NCBI GenBank assembly: GCA_023410675.1
Contig: JAEYPM010000107.1
Location: 1 to 24,956, forward strand
DNA: 24,956 bases
Source of the DNA: Bacillota bacterium
Lineage (GTDB): Bacteria > Bacillota > Clostridia > Lachnospirales > Cellulosilyticaceae
Reading direction: 5' to 3'
Below, in pieces: positions 16,765-24,833 of the stretch; position 1 is the first letter of the stretch; every line of letters starts with the position of its first letter. Position numbers and translations under genes: made by a program. The notes under the pieces were generated by a model, which was not told where the DNA came from, did not search any database, and saw only the letters and a program-made list of their open reading frames with translations.

Positions 16765-16788
16765 TATGCTATAAAAAAATATTTTATA

Positions 16789-17328
16789 TTACATCTTACG
16801 CCACTGTTCTCTTGTAATACAAGTAATATGTTCTGTTCTTATATCATTCATTAATGGCCATTTCTTATCTTTTTCAGTATGATGGTATTTAAAGCCACAT
16901 TTTTCTTGAGCACGCTTAGACTTCTCATTTCCCTCAAAGTATCCACACCAAAGCGTTGTTAGATTTAAATCTTCAAACCCATGACGCATAAGTTCACGCA
17001 TAGCTTCTGGAATAAGCCCTTGTCCCCAATAAGGTACCCCAATCCAGTAGCCAATTTCTCCTTCATCAGCCTTGTTCGTAATATTACTACTTTCTCCAAT
17101 CATAAGTCCAATACTTCCAATAGCCTTATCTTCTTCCTTTAACGTGACTGCGTAAGTTTCTGGCATAGAAAGAACATCACGAATAATATCTCTACTATTT
17201 TCAACACTTGTATGAATAGGCCACCCTGCAATAGGTCCTACACTAGGATCTTTTGCATATTCATATAATGACTCTGCATCTGTCTCTATCCATGGTCGTA
17301 AAATTAGTCTACTTGTTTTCAAAACCAC
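16789..17328 (-). CDS. GNAT-family N-acetyltransferase (RimJ/RimL-like)
   Basis: A 179-residue GNAT protein that transfers an acetyl group from acetyl-CoA. It opens with TSRLILRPWIETDAESLYEYA, as in the RimL-type group, and the acetyl-CoA loop is GYWIGVPYWGQGLIPEAMRELMRHGF (motif A: G-x-G at W-G-Q-G). NEKSKRAQEKCGFKY is the usual conserved C-terminal motif B. The start is a GTG at 17328 behind GGGAG. It is probably monocistronic. The acceptor could be a ribosomal protein N-terminus, a small amine or a drug. Confidence 0.9.
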   Translation of the reverse strand: MVLKTSRLILRPWIETDAESLYEYAKDPSVGPIAGWPIHTSVENSRDIIRDVLSMPETYAVTLKEEDKAIGSIGLMIGESSNITNKADEGEIGYWIGVPYWGQGLIPEAMRELMRHGFEDLNLTTLWCGYFEGNEKSKRAQEKCGFKYHHTEKDKKWPLMNDIRTEHITCITREQWRKM

Positions 17329-17401
17329 TTCATCATCTCCCTTTTAAATAAATTTAATGACTATCATATACTATTACATAACTAATATCAATAACTTAAA
17401 T

Positions 17402-17446
17402 AGTAATAAGCCACCAAATCTTTTAGTATTTTGGCGGCTTATTACT
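17402..17446 (-). terminator. Hairpin terminator between the ABC-F and GNAT genes
   Basis: Arms AGTAATAAGCCNCCAAA and its complement form a stem of about 17 bp (17402-17418 and 17430-17446) with an 11-base loop. The only difference is a G-U pair in the minus-strand RNA. It lies about 65 bases after the ABC-F stop. The U tract is weak. Confidence 0.65.
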
Positions 17447-17509
17447 GTTGACTTAATTATATTGACTTTCCCCAGCTTCTTTGAAATCCTCTATAGTAAA
17501 CAATTTCAA

Positions 17510-19150
17510 TCACTTTTCTTTAAGTTTGTTAAGCTGCATGATTATTTCTTGATACGCTTTTTCTAATTCTTCTTTATCATCATCTTTAGACAGCATTGAT
17601 AGTTTCCCTATGATTTCTGAAAGACGATTTTTTAGTAGCACAATTTGATCTTCTAGTACTTTATTATAACTTTTAGCCTTATCTTTTCTAGATAAATACT
17701 CTTTATAATTCCCGTTAAATACATTTATCTGCCCATTTTCAATCGTCATAATCTCATTTGCAATTGCATGAATAAAATGTCTATCATGTGATACAAATAG
17801 TAATGTCTTGTCATATTCTCTAAGTGCTTCTTCTATCACTTCAAGACTAGGAGTATCTAAATAATTTGTAGGCTCGTCTAACAATAACATATTGATATCT
17901 TGTAGTAATATCTTTGCAAAAGAAACCTTGACCAATTCTCCACCACTTAGTACACACACTTTTTTATATACGGATTCTCCTCTAAAAAGCAATCTAGCAA
18001 GTAATAGCCTTGCAAAATTTTCTGGATAGATACACTTCTCCATAACATTCTCGATAATACTTAAGTTGCCATCTAAAATATTTAGCTCTTGATTAAAATA
18101 ACCTATCTTAGCAGTCTTAGAAACTTTTATACTCTGATCATTATCAATTATCATTCTTATAAGCGTACTTTTCCCACACCCATTTGAGCCAATCAAGGCA
18201 ATCTTTGCCCCATTTTCAACAGAAAAGTGTGCATTTTGAAAGAGCATCTTATTGCCAAATGTCCTATTGATATTTTTCCCTTCTATAATTATTTTACTAT
18301 AAGATGGATTAGATTCTAAAATGTCTAACTGAATTTTTCTTTGCAGTCTTGGCTTTTCCTTAACTTCAAGATGTTCTATTCTTCTTTTAATATTTTTAAT
18401 ATTACTATCAAGATTAGCTTTTGCCTTTTGTCCTCCCATTTTATGCAGTCTGGCTTCAGAATTCCCCATTCTTTTAGGCGGTCTATTTATGGTTTCTCCC
18501 TTCTCTTTTATCTTATGAATAACTTGATCTAGTCTCTTTTTTTCACTAATATATTTTTCATATTCAACCTTAGCTCTTTCACGTTCCTTGATCTTTTGCT
18601 GATGGTAGTCACTATAATTTCCTTTATAAACTTTAATTTTCCCATCTTCTATTTCTAAAATCTGGTCACATAACTTATCTAAAAAGCTTCTGTCATGGGA
18701 AATAACAATCAATGCCCCTTTATACTCTTTAAATTTTTCTTCCATAAAAGAAATGCTTTCCATATCCATATTACTTGTTGGCTCATCTGCAAATAGTAAC
18801 TTATTATTCTCTTCCAAAGCTGCAGCAACTTTAAACCGTGTCTTTTCTCCCCCACTCATGTTTTCATTCCACTTAGAGCTAACACCAAATGTACTAGCCC
18901 ATTTACTACCTAAATCTTTATTCTTAGGTTCTTCTAGCTGTGATATATAGCTTACTTTCTCATATACTTTTATAGTCCCTTCATCAGCTTCTAGTCTTTG
19001 ACTTAATAGATTGAGTAGCGTGGTCTTCCCTGAGCCATTTATTCCTACAATCCCTATACGATCTCCAAAATAAATTTTTAGATCATCTATTTGTATTATT
19101 AAACGTTCTTCAAAATATTTTTTTATTTTACTGCACTCGATTAATAACAT
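17510..19150 (-). CDS. ABC-F ribosome-protection ATPase (Vga/CplR-like)
   Basis: A 546-residue soluble protein with two ABC domains and no membrane segment, as in ABC-F factors that bind the ribosomal E site and dislodge antibiotics. ABC1 has Walker A GINGSGKTT (36-44), signature MSGGEKTR (98-105) and Walker B LLFADEPT (118-125). A long charged linker (about 190-285) joins it to ABC2, with GSNGCGKST (321-329), LSGGE (401-405) and LLLDEPT (422-428). There is no Arm insertion, and the C-terminal extension is a coiled coil. This fits the lincosamide/pleuromutilin/streptogramin A group. The ribosome site AGGGAGGA lies in a hairpin after a leader of about 360 nt, so expression is likely inducible. 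Confidence 0.9.
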   Translation of the reverse strand: MLLIECSKIKKYFEERLIIQIDDLKIYFGDRIGIVGINGSGKTTLLNLLSQRLEADEGTIKVYEKVSYISQLEEPKNKDLGSKWASTFGVSSKWNENMSGGEKTRFKVAAALEENNKLLFADEPTSNMDMESISFMEEKFKEYKGALIVISHDRSFLDKLCDQILEIEDGKIKVYKGNYSDYHQQKIKERERAKVEYEKYISEKKRLDQVIHKIKEKGETINRPPKRMGNSEARLHKMGGQKAKANLDSNIKNIKRRIEHLEVKEKPRLQRKIQLDILESNPSYSKIIIEGKNINRTFGNKMLFQNAHFSVENGAKIALIGSNGCGKSTLIRMIIDNDQSIKVSKTAKIGYFNQELNILDGNLSIIENVMEKCIYPENFARLLLARLLFRGESVYKKVCVLSGGELVKVSFAKILLQDINMLLLDEPTNYLDTPSLEVIEEALREYDKTLLFVSHDRHFIHAIANEIMTIENGQINVFNGNYKEYLSRKDKAKSYNKVLEDQIVLLKNRLSEIIGKLSMLSKDDDKEELEKAYQEIIMQLNKLKEK

Positions 19151-19156
19151 AAAAAA

Positions 19157-19177
19157 TCCTCCCTATTTTAGAGAGGA
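19157..19177 (-). promoter_or_regulatory. Hairpin that sequesters the ABC-F ribosome site
   Basis: In the minus-strand RNA TCCTCTC pairs with GGGAGGA (7 bp, one G-U) around a 7-base loop. The second arm is the ribosome site of the ABC-F gene, and TTTTTTATG follows at once. The same structure may act as a short intrinsic terminator or as a translation block. Confidence 0.65.
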
Positions 19178-19544
19178 CAGTATTATACATAAATAATAAT
19201 CTTTAATTATGATTTACACACTATGAATTCAGTATGCGAAACAACATTTCGTAGTGAAATAAGTTAAATAGTTCCGTTGTTTCTCAGTAATATCTATAAT
19301 AAAAAACTATTTATGATATAAGCAAGCTACTTTTTGCTAAAAATACTATCCACCCATTAATTCAAATAAAATGCACATCAATAAAATCTAAGACAAATAT
19401 AAATGTCACAGATTGTATCATGTTTCATTTAAATTCATTATTTTGAGTGAATTATATTCTCATCGCCTTAAAGTACCTTACCTTTCATAATTATTGTTTC
19501 TTGATTACAAGTTTGATTATATCTTTTCTCAAAGTTAATGTCAA
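19178..19544 (-). promoter_or_regulatory. Promoter and long leader of the ABC-F gene
   Basis: A consensus promoter, TTGACA (19544-19539), 17 bases, TATAAT (19521-19516), is placed about 360 bases before the gene. The leader has several exclusive pairings: TAAATAGTT (19313-19305) with AACTATTTA (19273-19265); GAAACAAC (19283-19276), in that loop, with GTTGTTTC (19245-19238); and a CGAAA/TTTCG hairpin (19237-19251) that competes with it. A tiny frame MKGKVL-stop (19488-19468) lies near the 5' end, with no clear ribosome site. Such layouts regulate other Firmicute ABC-F genes by antibiotic-stalled ribosomes; the details here are inferred. Confidence 0.6.
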
Positions 19545-19602
19545 TATGCACTCTTTATGTAACTCTGTTGATTTTGATAATCATTTTGACTTTTATGAAA
19601 AA

Positions 19603-20061
19603 CTATTTTAGTCCAATGTATATATGAATTTCTGCATTCTCAGGATCCGCATTTTGATATTCTTCAAAATCACAGATATAGGAGCGTGATAAATCCATCA
19701 GCCAAAGTTTTTGCCAAAACTCTACAACAGCTGTAAGCATATTCCCTTTAACAATAAACTTTGCGTACTTTCCTGCTGGCACAACCATGCTCGTTAGTTC
19801 CTTAGAAATGTCCTGCATCTTTGTTACCTCACAGCCTACAAAAACAGTGTAATCATCCATTTCTGTCCCCACATAATCCGTATAAATGCCCAGTGCCTTT
19901 GAATTTGCCTTATTCAAAATGGTTGGGTAACAGTTTTCTAGGTAAAACTTCTGCCATAGCTTCCCTATAGTTTCACTCATTTCTGGTGATTGATTGTTAG
20001 TTCTAGCTGAAATTCCAATAATAGTTTTCTCTGGTAAAGTTATTATTTCATAGTTCATCAT
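19603..20061 (-). CDS. GyrI-like/effector-binding domain protein
   Basis: A 152-residue single-domain protein of the GyrI-like small-molecule-binding fold (YdeE/AraC_E_bind group), with MNYEIITLPEKTIIGISARTNN at the start and two symmetrical SHS2-like halves, ending DPENAEIHIYIGLK. It has no DNA-binding domain. In-frame ATG at 20124 lacks a ribosome site, while GGAG precedes the tandem ATG at 20061. Short dyads lie upstream (20078-20091 and 20107-20124). It may bind a drug or metabolite, as a sequestering or hydrolytic protein; the ABC-F gene follows downstream. Confidence 0.82.
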   Translation of the reverse strand: MMNYEIITLPEKTIIGISARTNNQSPEMSETIGKLWQKFYLENCYPTILNKANSKALGIYTDYVGTEMDDYTVFVGCEVTKMQDISKELTSMVVPAGKYAKFIVKGNMLTAVVEFWQKLWLMDLSRSYICDFEEYQNADPENAEIHIYIGLK

Positions 20062-20140
20062 ATACACTCCTTTTATTCTTGATAAATCAAGCTTATCACA
20101 GCAAATATGACAACTATGTGTCATCTATTGATTCTTGAAT

Positions 20141-20850
20141 CTAAACAAAGTGTAGGGTTATGTAATATTTTATTCTATATGCTCTTCTTTCTTCTGTAGC
20201 TCTGGTACTTGAACTGATGAAAAAATTTTTCTCACCTATTTTTTGAAGTTGACTCGTATCAAAATATCCTAGATCAGCTAAAAATAATTCCTTTTCTGAA
20301 AGTGTTTCGATTATTTCAGGTAATGCCAAAGTATCATGGGGCATCCTTGAAGTAACGTTGAAATGGGTGATAGAATGATTAATTGTGCTATAAAGTGTTT
20401 GAATTTTAAGAGTAGCTTTGGCATTACGTCCACCCATTCCAGCATAATCATCTGCTACTTGATCAGGTAAAGAAATAGTCGTAGCATCTAAAATCTTAAC
20501 ATCAGAGAAGTACTTTAATAGTAATGAAGAGTGACTTTCTAAAGCATTAGTATAGATGAGTGAAAAGGCCTTTTTCAATAATTCTTTTAGGAAAGGTACA
20601 CTATCTTGTAATCTTGCACCAATTGCTTTTTAGTTAAAGAAACACCATTTTGGATAACAGCACACTTTTCAGCAATAACTTCTTCAGTAATATTTTTGGA
20701 ATCTAAAAGGCCTAAAGACATTGCTTTTGCAAAAGTTTCAGGTAGCAGTTTAGAATGACGTTTCATAAAGCCAGATGATTTTGCTGTTTTTTCAATAATT
20801 GATGGTATAAAAAGTTTAAGAAGTCTAGATACTAACCTTGCAATATGCAT
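20141..20850 (-). pseudogene. IS4-family transposase remnant (frameshifted and 3' truncated)
   Basis: Two minus-strand frames together make the front half of a DDE transposase. The first starts at an ATG (20850) behind AAGGAGGG and encodes the helical N-terminal domain. Near the AAAAA run at about 20627-20632 the frame shifts; the other frame continues in-register as KAIGARLQDSVPFLKELLKKAF. It then shows LDATTISLPD (first catalytic Asp) and LFLADLGYFD (second Asp). It breaks off at about 20,215, well before the catalytic Glu, and ends in unrelated residues. The element is dead. Confidence 0.8.
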
Positions 20851-20976
20851 GGGAACCCTCCTTTGTTTAAGTGATATTAGACTATAGAGGTTTCCCATTT
20901 TTATTGTTTTTCTTACTGGAAAGATTTAGTCTAAAGTTTACGCCTATGATTACCAAATCAATGTATCAACAAAAAT

Positions 20977-21387
20977 TTATGCAAATTTACTTAAGAACTC
21001 TTCCAATACTTTCTTTGTTGCAATACCAGCATTTTGGCTTCTCTTTTTAATCTCTTTTAGGATAGATGGATTTGATGCAACATACTTATGCCCAATTTCA
21101 TTATCAAATGCCCTTAACGCATCTACACACATATCAAATACTTCTAAGTCATCTACAGTTATCAACGTTACAATAATATTTAGTTCCTCATCAATTATTT
21201 CATTATCAAGACAGTAAATAAGCTTTTTTTGCCATTCTAATGGTTTAGTTAAAACTTGTTTTGATAATTCTTCCCAATCACTAGCAGAAAATTGAGATAG
21301 CATCTCTTGGGCAATAGAAAAGCCATCGTAATACCATGAATTAATCGTTACATCTTCTAATAAAAATTTGTCTAGTTTGTTATACAT
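20977..21387 (-). CDS. Probable immunity protein (Imm30-like) of a polymorphic toxin system
   Basis: A 136-residue acidic, all-helical protein with no signal or membrane segment. The pattern WEELSKQVLTKPLEWQKKLIYCLDN and DDLEVFDMCVDALRAF resembles helical-repeat immunity proteins of the Imm30 type; the assignment is from memory. The start is an ATG behind GAGGTGATG. It lies on the same strand as an EndoU-like toxin tip. Without the IS between them, it would begin about 29 bases after the toxin stop, the usual toxin-immunity arrangement. The insertion has removed its upstream operon, so its expression is uncertain. Confidence 0.65.
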   Translation of the reverse strand: MYNKLDKFLLEDVTINSWYYDGFSIAQEMLSQFSASDWEELSKQVLTKPLEWQKKLIYCLDNEIIDEELNIIVTLITVDDLEVFDMCVDALRAFDNEIGHKYVASNPSILKEIKKRSQNAGIATKKVLEEFLSKFA

Positions 21388-21405
21388 TAATCATCACCTC
21401 GTGAT

Positions 21406-21417
21406 AAATATAGTAAT
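21406..21417. repeat. Left 12-bp direct repeat (target duplication)
   Basis: AAATATAGTAAT here is repeated exactly at 22815-22826. The copies bracket the decayed insertion sequence and are best read as the target duplication made by its insertion. Confidence 0.8.
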
Positions 21418-21556
21418 AGGCGTTTGCTAAACGCCACAACCCGTATAAACACGGGATATTTTTTCTTGCAAAATAGAATAACTCCTCATGAATTTATGGT
21501 AAAATTGAATTGCTAAGAAACAAATCCACCAAAATCCAAAAAGGAGCTATGTCTTT

Positions 21557-22657
21557 ATGATACCACAAAAACAACTTTCATTGGCAGAAATTTATTCTGA
21601 TTGCAAATCTTATTTTGAAAATGATAAACCTCATTTTCTCTCTTTATTAGAAACTACCATTAATCTTGATGAAATTATTCCATCTTCTTTTATTAATCAT
21701 TTTTACACATCTACTGGTAGACCACGCAAATACCCATTAAATTCAATGCTTTGGGCATTTATTCTTCAACGTGTTTTTTCTATTCCTACAGATTCTCTTT
21801 TAATCTTTTTCCTGAACTATTCCAAAGAGCTAAGAGATTTCTGTGGTTTCACTAAAGTCCCTGATACCTCTAAATTAACTCGTTTTAAGCAAGACTTTTT
21901 GCTGGACTTACAATCTATGTTCCATAATCTTGTAGACCTTACAGAACCGATATGCCAAAGCATAGATGTTCATAAAGTGGTTAAACAACTTAAAGCCTAT
22001 AAAAAAGTGCAGGGCTTGATGATTCTTACGATCCTTACAAGCTGCTTATGGTTCTATGCCCTCTCATGCTTGCTGTAATAATGAGATTAAACAGCTCTAC
22101 ATTAACGGACATTTTTGTTATGTCTATAAGTTTGGACACATTACCAATGGACTCGGGATTGTTAGAGATATTTCCTTTTATAACAAAGACTTTCTTAAGG
22201 ATCACCCTGAGATTATTGTTGCTAAAAAGTCTGATTCTCTTGATGATGATAAATCTCTCCATGATGCCAAAGCTCTTGTTCCTATACTTATAGACTTTTT
22301 TTCAAAACATCCTCTAATTAACCCACGTACTGGTATTCCTTGTTGTCCTACTAAACCGGATCTTCCTATGAAATATGAAGGTATTTCCAAAAGTAAAAAT
22401 GCCCTTACACACTATAAGCTTGTTTGCCCAAAAGTGAAATGGATAAAGGGTGCTAAGCGTAAATATAAACGTCAATGTTATTGTGAAACCCCTTGTACGT
22501 CTTCATCTTGTGTATAGCAGGACGTAAAACTCAAAATGCAAAAACACTTCATGCTGACCTGCTTTTATCAGGTGTTACACAACTTATTATAGTAATATTA
22601 GCCGATAAAATCCATCAGCATCAATACATAAGAAGTTTAAAACCACTTATTGCATAA
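21557..22657 (+). pseudogene. DDE transposase, IS1182/IS4-like, multiply broken
   Basis: The gene starts at ATG 21557 behind AAGGAG and encodes a helical N-terminal domain (GRPRKYPLNSMLWAFILQRVF, CGFTKVPDTSKLTRFK). At SIDVHKVVKQLKAY a segment appears to be missing, including the first catalytic Asp. Single-base losses follow at about 22016 (GGCTTGATGAT) and 22038 (TACAAGCTGC). The reading frame then resumes as SMPSHACCNNEIKQLYINGHF up to CETPCTSSSC. After a further deletion near 22,515, the C-terminal part RKTQNAKTLHADLLLSGVTQL continues to LKPLIA-stop. It cannot make an active transposase. Confidence 0.82.
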
Positions 22658-22814
22658 TTTTATAACCACTTTTTTAAAGGAAAACCATACCTTTATTTTG
22701 TTGTACCCTTTTTTAGTATTTCTCAACTAAATTTCACTACCAATAATAATTTTTAATTCTTACAAGCTTAAAAAAGTTGTTAATCACTTTGAAAGATTAG
22801 TTTCGCAATTACTC
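22658..22814. other. Right subterminal region of the insertion sequence
   Basis: About 157 AT-rich bases between the transposase stop and the right IS end, holding the GTTTCGCAA inverted-repeat core. No gene or other feature was recognised. Confidence 0.5.
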
Positions 22815-22826
22815 AAATATAGTAAT
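22815..22826. repeat. Right 12-bp direct repeat (target duplication)
   Basis: Second copy of AAATATAGTAAT. It reaches the last base of the toxin stop codon, so the insertion lies exactly in the space between toxin and immunity genes. Confidence 0.8.
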
Positions 22827-23342
22827 TAAAAGCCACATGGTTTAGGTGCATTAACACACCCTGTTGGATACCTTGATATTACATCATCTCCAATTTTCAA
22901 AACGTCAAGCTCAACACCATCGATTATCTGCCTATGCCATGTAGTTCCATCACTTAATCTTTTTGAAATAACTGGAGAATCTCCAACTTTTTTAATATTA
23001 TTGATGATTTTTGATTCACTCCATGAATCTGGAAATAAAGTACTTTTCTTAAGTTTAGAAATATTACTATCTAATAAATCCTTTGTAAACTTAACATTTT
23101 TTGTACCATCTGGATTTATTGAAAGCTCCTCAACTGCAAAACTAGGATTCTCATTCTTAATATTCGATGAATGTCCTCCTATAACTTCATTTTTATTAGG
23201 TAATTTACGTTGTCCCTCTAAAATTTTATTTTGCATTTCAAGACTAATAATAGTATTAGTGTTATTCGCTACCTTTACATTTTTTAATGCTATGCTTCCA
23301 TTTCCATGCTTTTGTAAATATATTTCATCTTCTTTAGTTAGC
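22826..23342 (-). pseudogene. EndoU-like nuclease toxin tip, N-terminal part lost
   Basis: The last 170 codons or so of a toxin open frame. Residues fit the bacterial EndoU nuclease domain found at the C-terminus of polymorphic toxins: ILEGQ, IGGHS, KKSTLFPDSWSESKIINNIKKVG, then DGVELDVLKIGDDVISRYPTG, ending KPCGF. His in GGHS is present; the position before ILEGQ, often His, is Lys. The frame continues upstream into the IS21-type end, where an artificial N-terminus begins, so the delivery and pretoxin regions are missing. The family is judged by eye from conserved pattern. Confidence 0.65.
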
Positions 23343-23482
23343 TGTTTATGGCATAATAAAAATACAGAGTTATGCAGCATAAATATGTATAACTGATTGT
23401 AAGAAAAAGAGGCACTTGCTAACAATCATAAATCCCTTTATTGTTGAAGTTGCGAAACCATACAGTAAAGGAGAATGAAAGG

Positions 23483-24386
23483 ATGTTAAAGTTGCCTCAA
23501 CAAGGGTATATCAAATATTTGTATGAAAATGAAGACCTTTGTATTAATCAAATCAGTGAAAACTTAGATATTGATTGGAATCAAACATTTATCCCTAAAA
23601 AAGATTCGGCTTGCAAGGTGATGACTAATGATTTTAAAGATATTATTAAAGTTATTATACAGGAAGATTTAATAGTTTCGAGAAAGCAGCGCCATACATC
23701 AAAAAGAATCTATGAAAGATTAGTAAGTGAACATAAGTTTCAAGGTTCTTATCGCACTGTCTGCGTTTATGTGAAACAATTTCAAGAGGCTCTTCGTAAT
23801 GAAAGGAAAACTATTGGTGAAACCTTTGAACGCTTAGAACACATTGGAGGGGAAGCACAAATAGATTTTTGTACTATTCAAGTACATAAAGATCAAGTGT
23901 TGCAGGATTACAAGCTACTTGTGATGTCTTTTCCTTATTCTAATAAAGCTTTTGTACAACCTATGCCTTCAGAGAATCAAGAGTGCTTTTTAGAAGGATT
24001 AAAGATGCTGTTTGAGAAGTGTGAAGGTGTTCCTAAGCGTTTATGGTTTGATAACTTATCAGTATTCGCAGTTCAAAAAAATGCTTCCAGCTACTATACA
24101 AAGCTATTTAAAACAAGAAGAAGTCCTTCAAAAAGAACGTCTAAAGGCTATGTATCACTGGCTTGGCAACTATACAATGACGGATATTGAACAAGTTTTG
24201 GCTTGTGCCACAGGGAAAGAGACCACATTTATCATAACTAAACACTTAAATGTGCTAAATAGTCATATAGAAGACTCTCTACTCTTAGAAGATCCCTATA
24301 CACCAGAAAGCTTACAAGGGCGATCCCAAGACTTAAGTGTTTATGATGCACTAACCAGTGAGAGAGGTGAAAAAGCATGTCGCTAA
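23483..24386 (+). pseudogene. istA: IS21 transposase istA, internally deleted and frameshifted
   Basis: ATG at 23483 follows AAAGGAG; an in-frame TTG at 23441 lacks one. The front half has the helix-turn-helix region and the DDE start GGEAQIDFCT (first Asp) and RLWFDNLS (second Asp). Just after FDNLS the frame breaks at about 24,075-24,090, and the C-terminal end (LPATIQSYLKQEEVLQKERL to ALTSERGEKACR) continues in another frame. About 150-200 residues with the catalytic Glu seem to be missing, as compared with the usual length near 500. The istA stop overlaps the istB start. Confidence 0.85.
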
Positions 24387-24706
24387 ATGAACTTCAAACA
24401 TTGTGTAAACAGCTTAAACTGGCATATGTAGCACAAATAGTTGAAACTAAAAATGATTCTTCATATACACAAAATGTTTGTGAATTATTGAAAGAAGAAA
24501 CGTTAAGAAGGCAAAGTGCAAAGCTTACAAGATTGGTTAAACAGGCAAGTTTCTCATCATTAAAAACCTTTGAGGATTACAATTATGATGATATCTATTT
24601 TAAAGGAAGATATGATGCTCATACATTAAGAACTCTTGAATGGATTGATAAAAAGGAAAACATCATCTTAATGGGTAATGTAGGAACTGGTAAAACACAT
24701 ATTTGA
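24377..24706 (+). pseudogene. istB: IS21 helper ATPase istB, truncated after Walker A
   Basis: ATG at 24377 overlaps the end of istA, the usual IS21 order. The 109 residues give the N-terminal helices and NIILMGNVGTGKTH, the Walker A motif, then a stop. IstB proteins are about 250 residues, so Walker B and the sensor regions are gone. The break marks the junction to unrelated sequence. Confidence 0.85.
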
Positions 24707-24833
24707 ATTGTCCCTAGCTTATCTACTTTTTCCCTAAGAGTATTATGGCATTTACCATTATTGATATTCGATAGAATAGTAATATTTACTTAAATTGCAA
24801 TTTCAAATTGAACATGCTTGGTAATTAAGTTGA
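24707..24833. other. AT-rich stretch beyond the istB truncation
   Basis: I recognise no gene. On the minus strand a short open stretch (about 29 codons, including NGKCHNTLREKVDKLG) reaches the istB break. It may be the edge of an interrupted gene, but it is too short to judge. Confidence 0.3.

Larger units (their letters stand above)
21418..22814 (+). mobile_element. Decayed insertion sequence splitting a toxin-immunity pair (1,397 bp)
   Basis: This element lies between 12-bp direct repeats. Its ends share an imperfect inverted repeat whose core is TTGCNAAAC, six bases in from each end (21424-21432 and 22800-22808). Inside the left end are two hairpins: GGCGTTT-GCT-AAACGCC (21419-21435), and CCCGT-N6-ACGGG (21440-21455) followed by ATATTTTTT, which may terminate outside transcripts. 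It carries one defective DDE transposase gene on the plus strand. The IS4/IS1182 superfamily is likely; a 9-12 bp duplication is usual for IS4. Confidence 0.8.
23343..24706 (+). mobile_element. IS21-family element, defective
   Basis: Runs from a likely left end at TGTTTATGGCATAATAA (23343) through istA and istB. Subterminal repeats of TTATGNNGCATAA type lie at 23345-23400, as is usual for IS21 elements. Both genes are broken, and istB is cut within its ATPase domain at about 24,704, so the right end has been lost. The left end sits within the toxin gene. Confidence 0.75.

Noticed and set aside
19468..19488. Six-residue leader peptide as a firm gene
   Set aside because: No clear ribosome site and no known match; kept only as a possibility within the leader.
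23001..23396. 131-codon plus-strand open frame
   Set aside because: Antisense to the EndoU-like toxin fragment, which has conserved family patterns.
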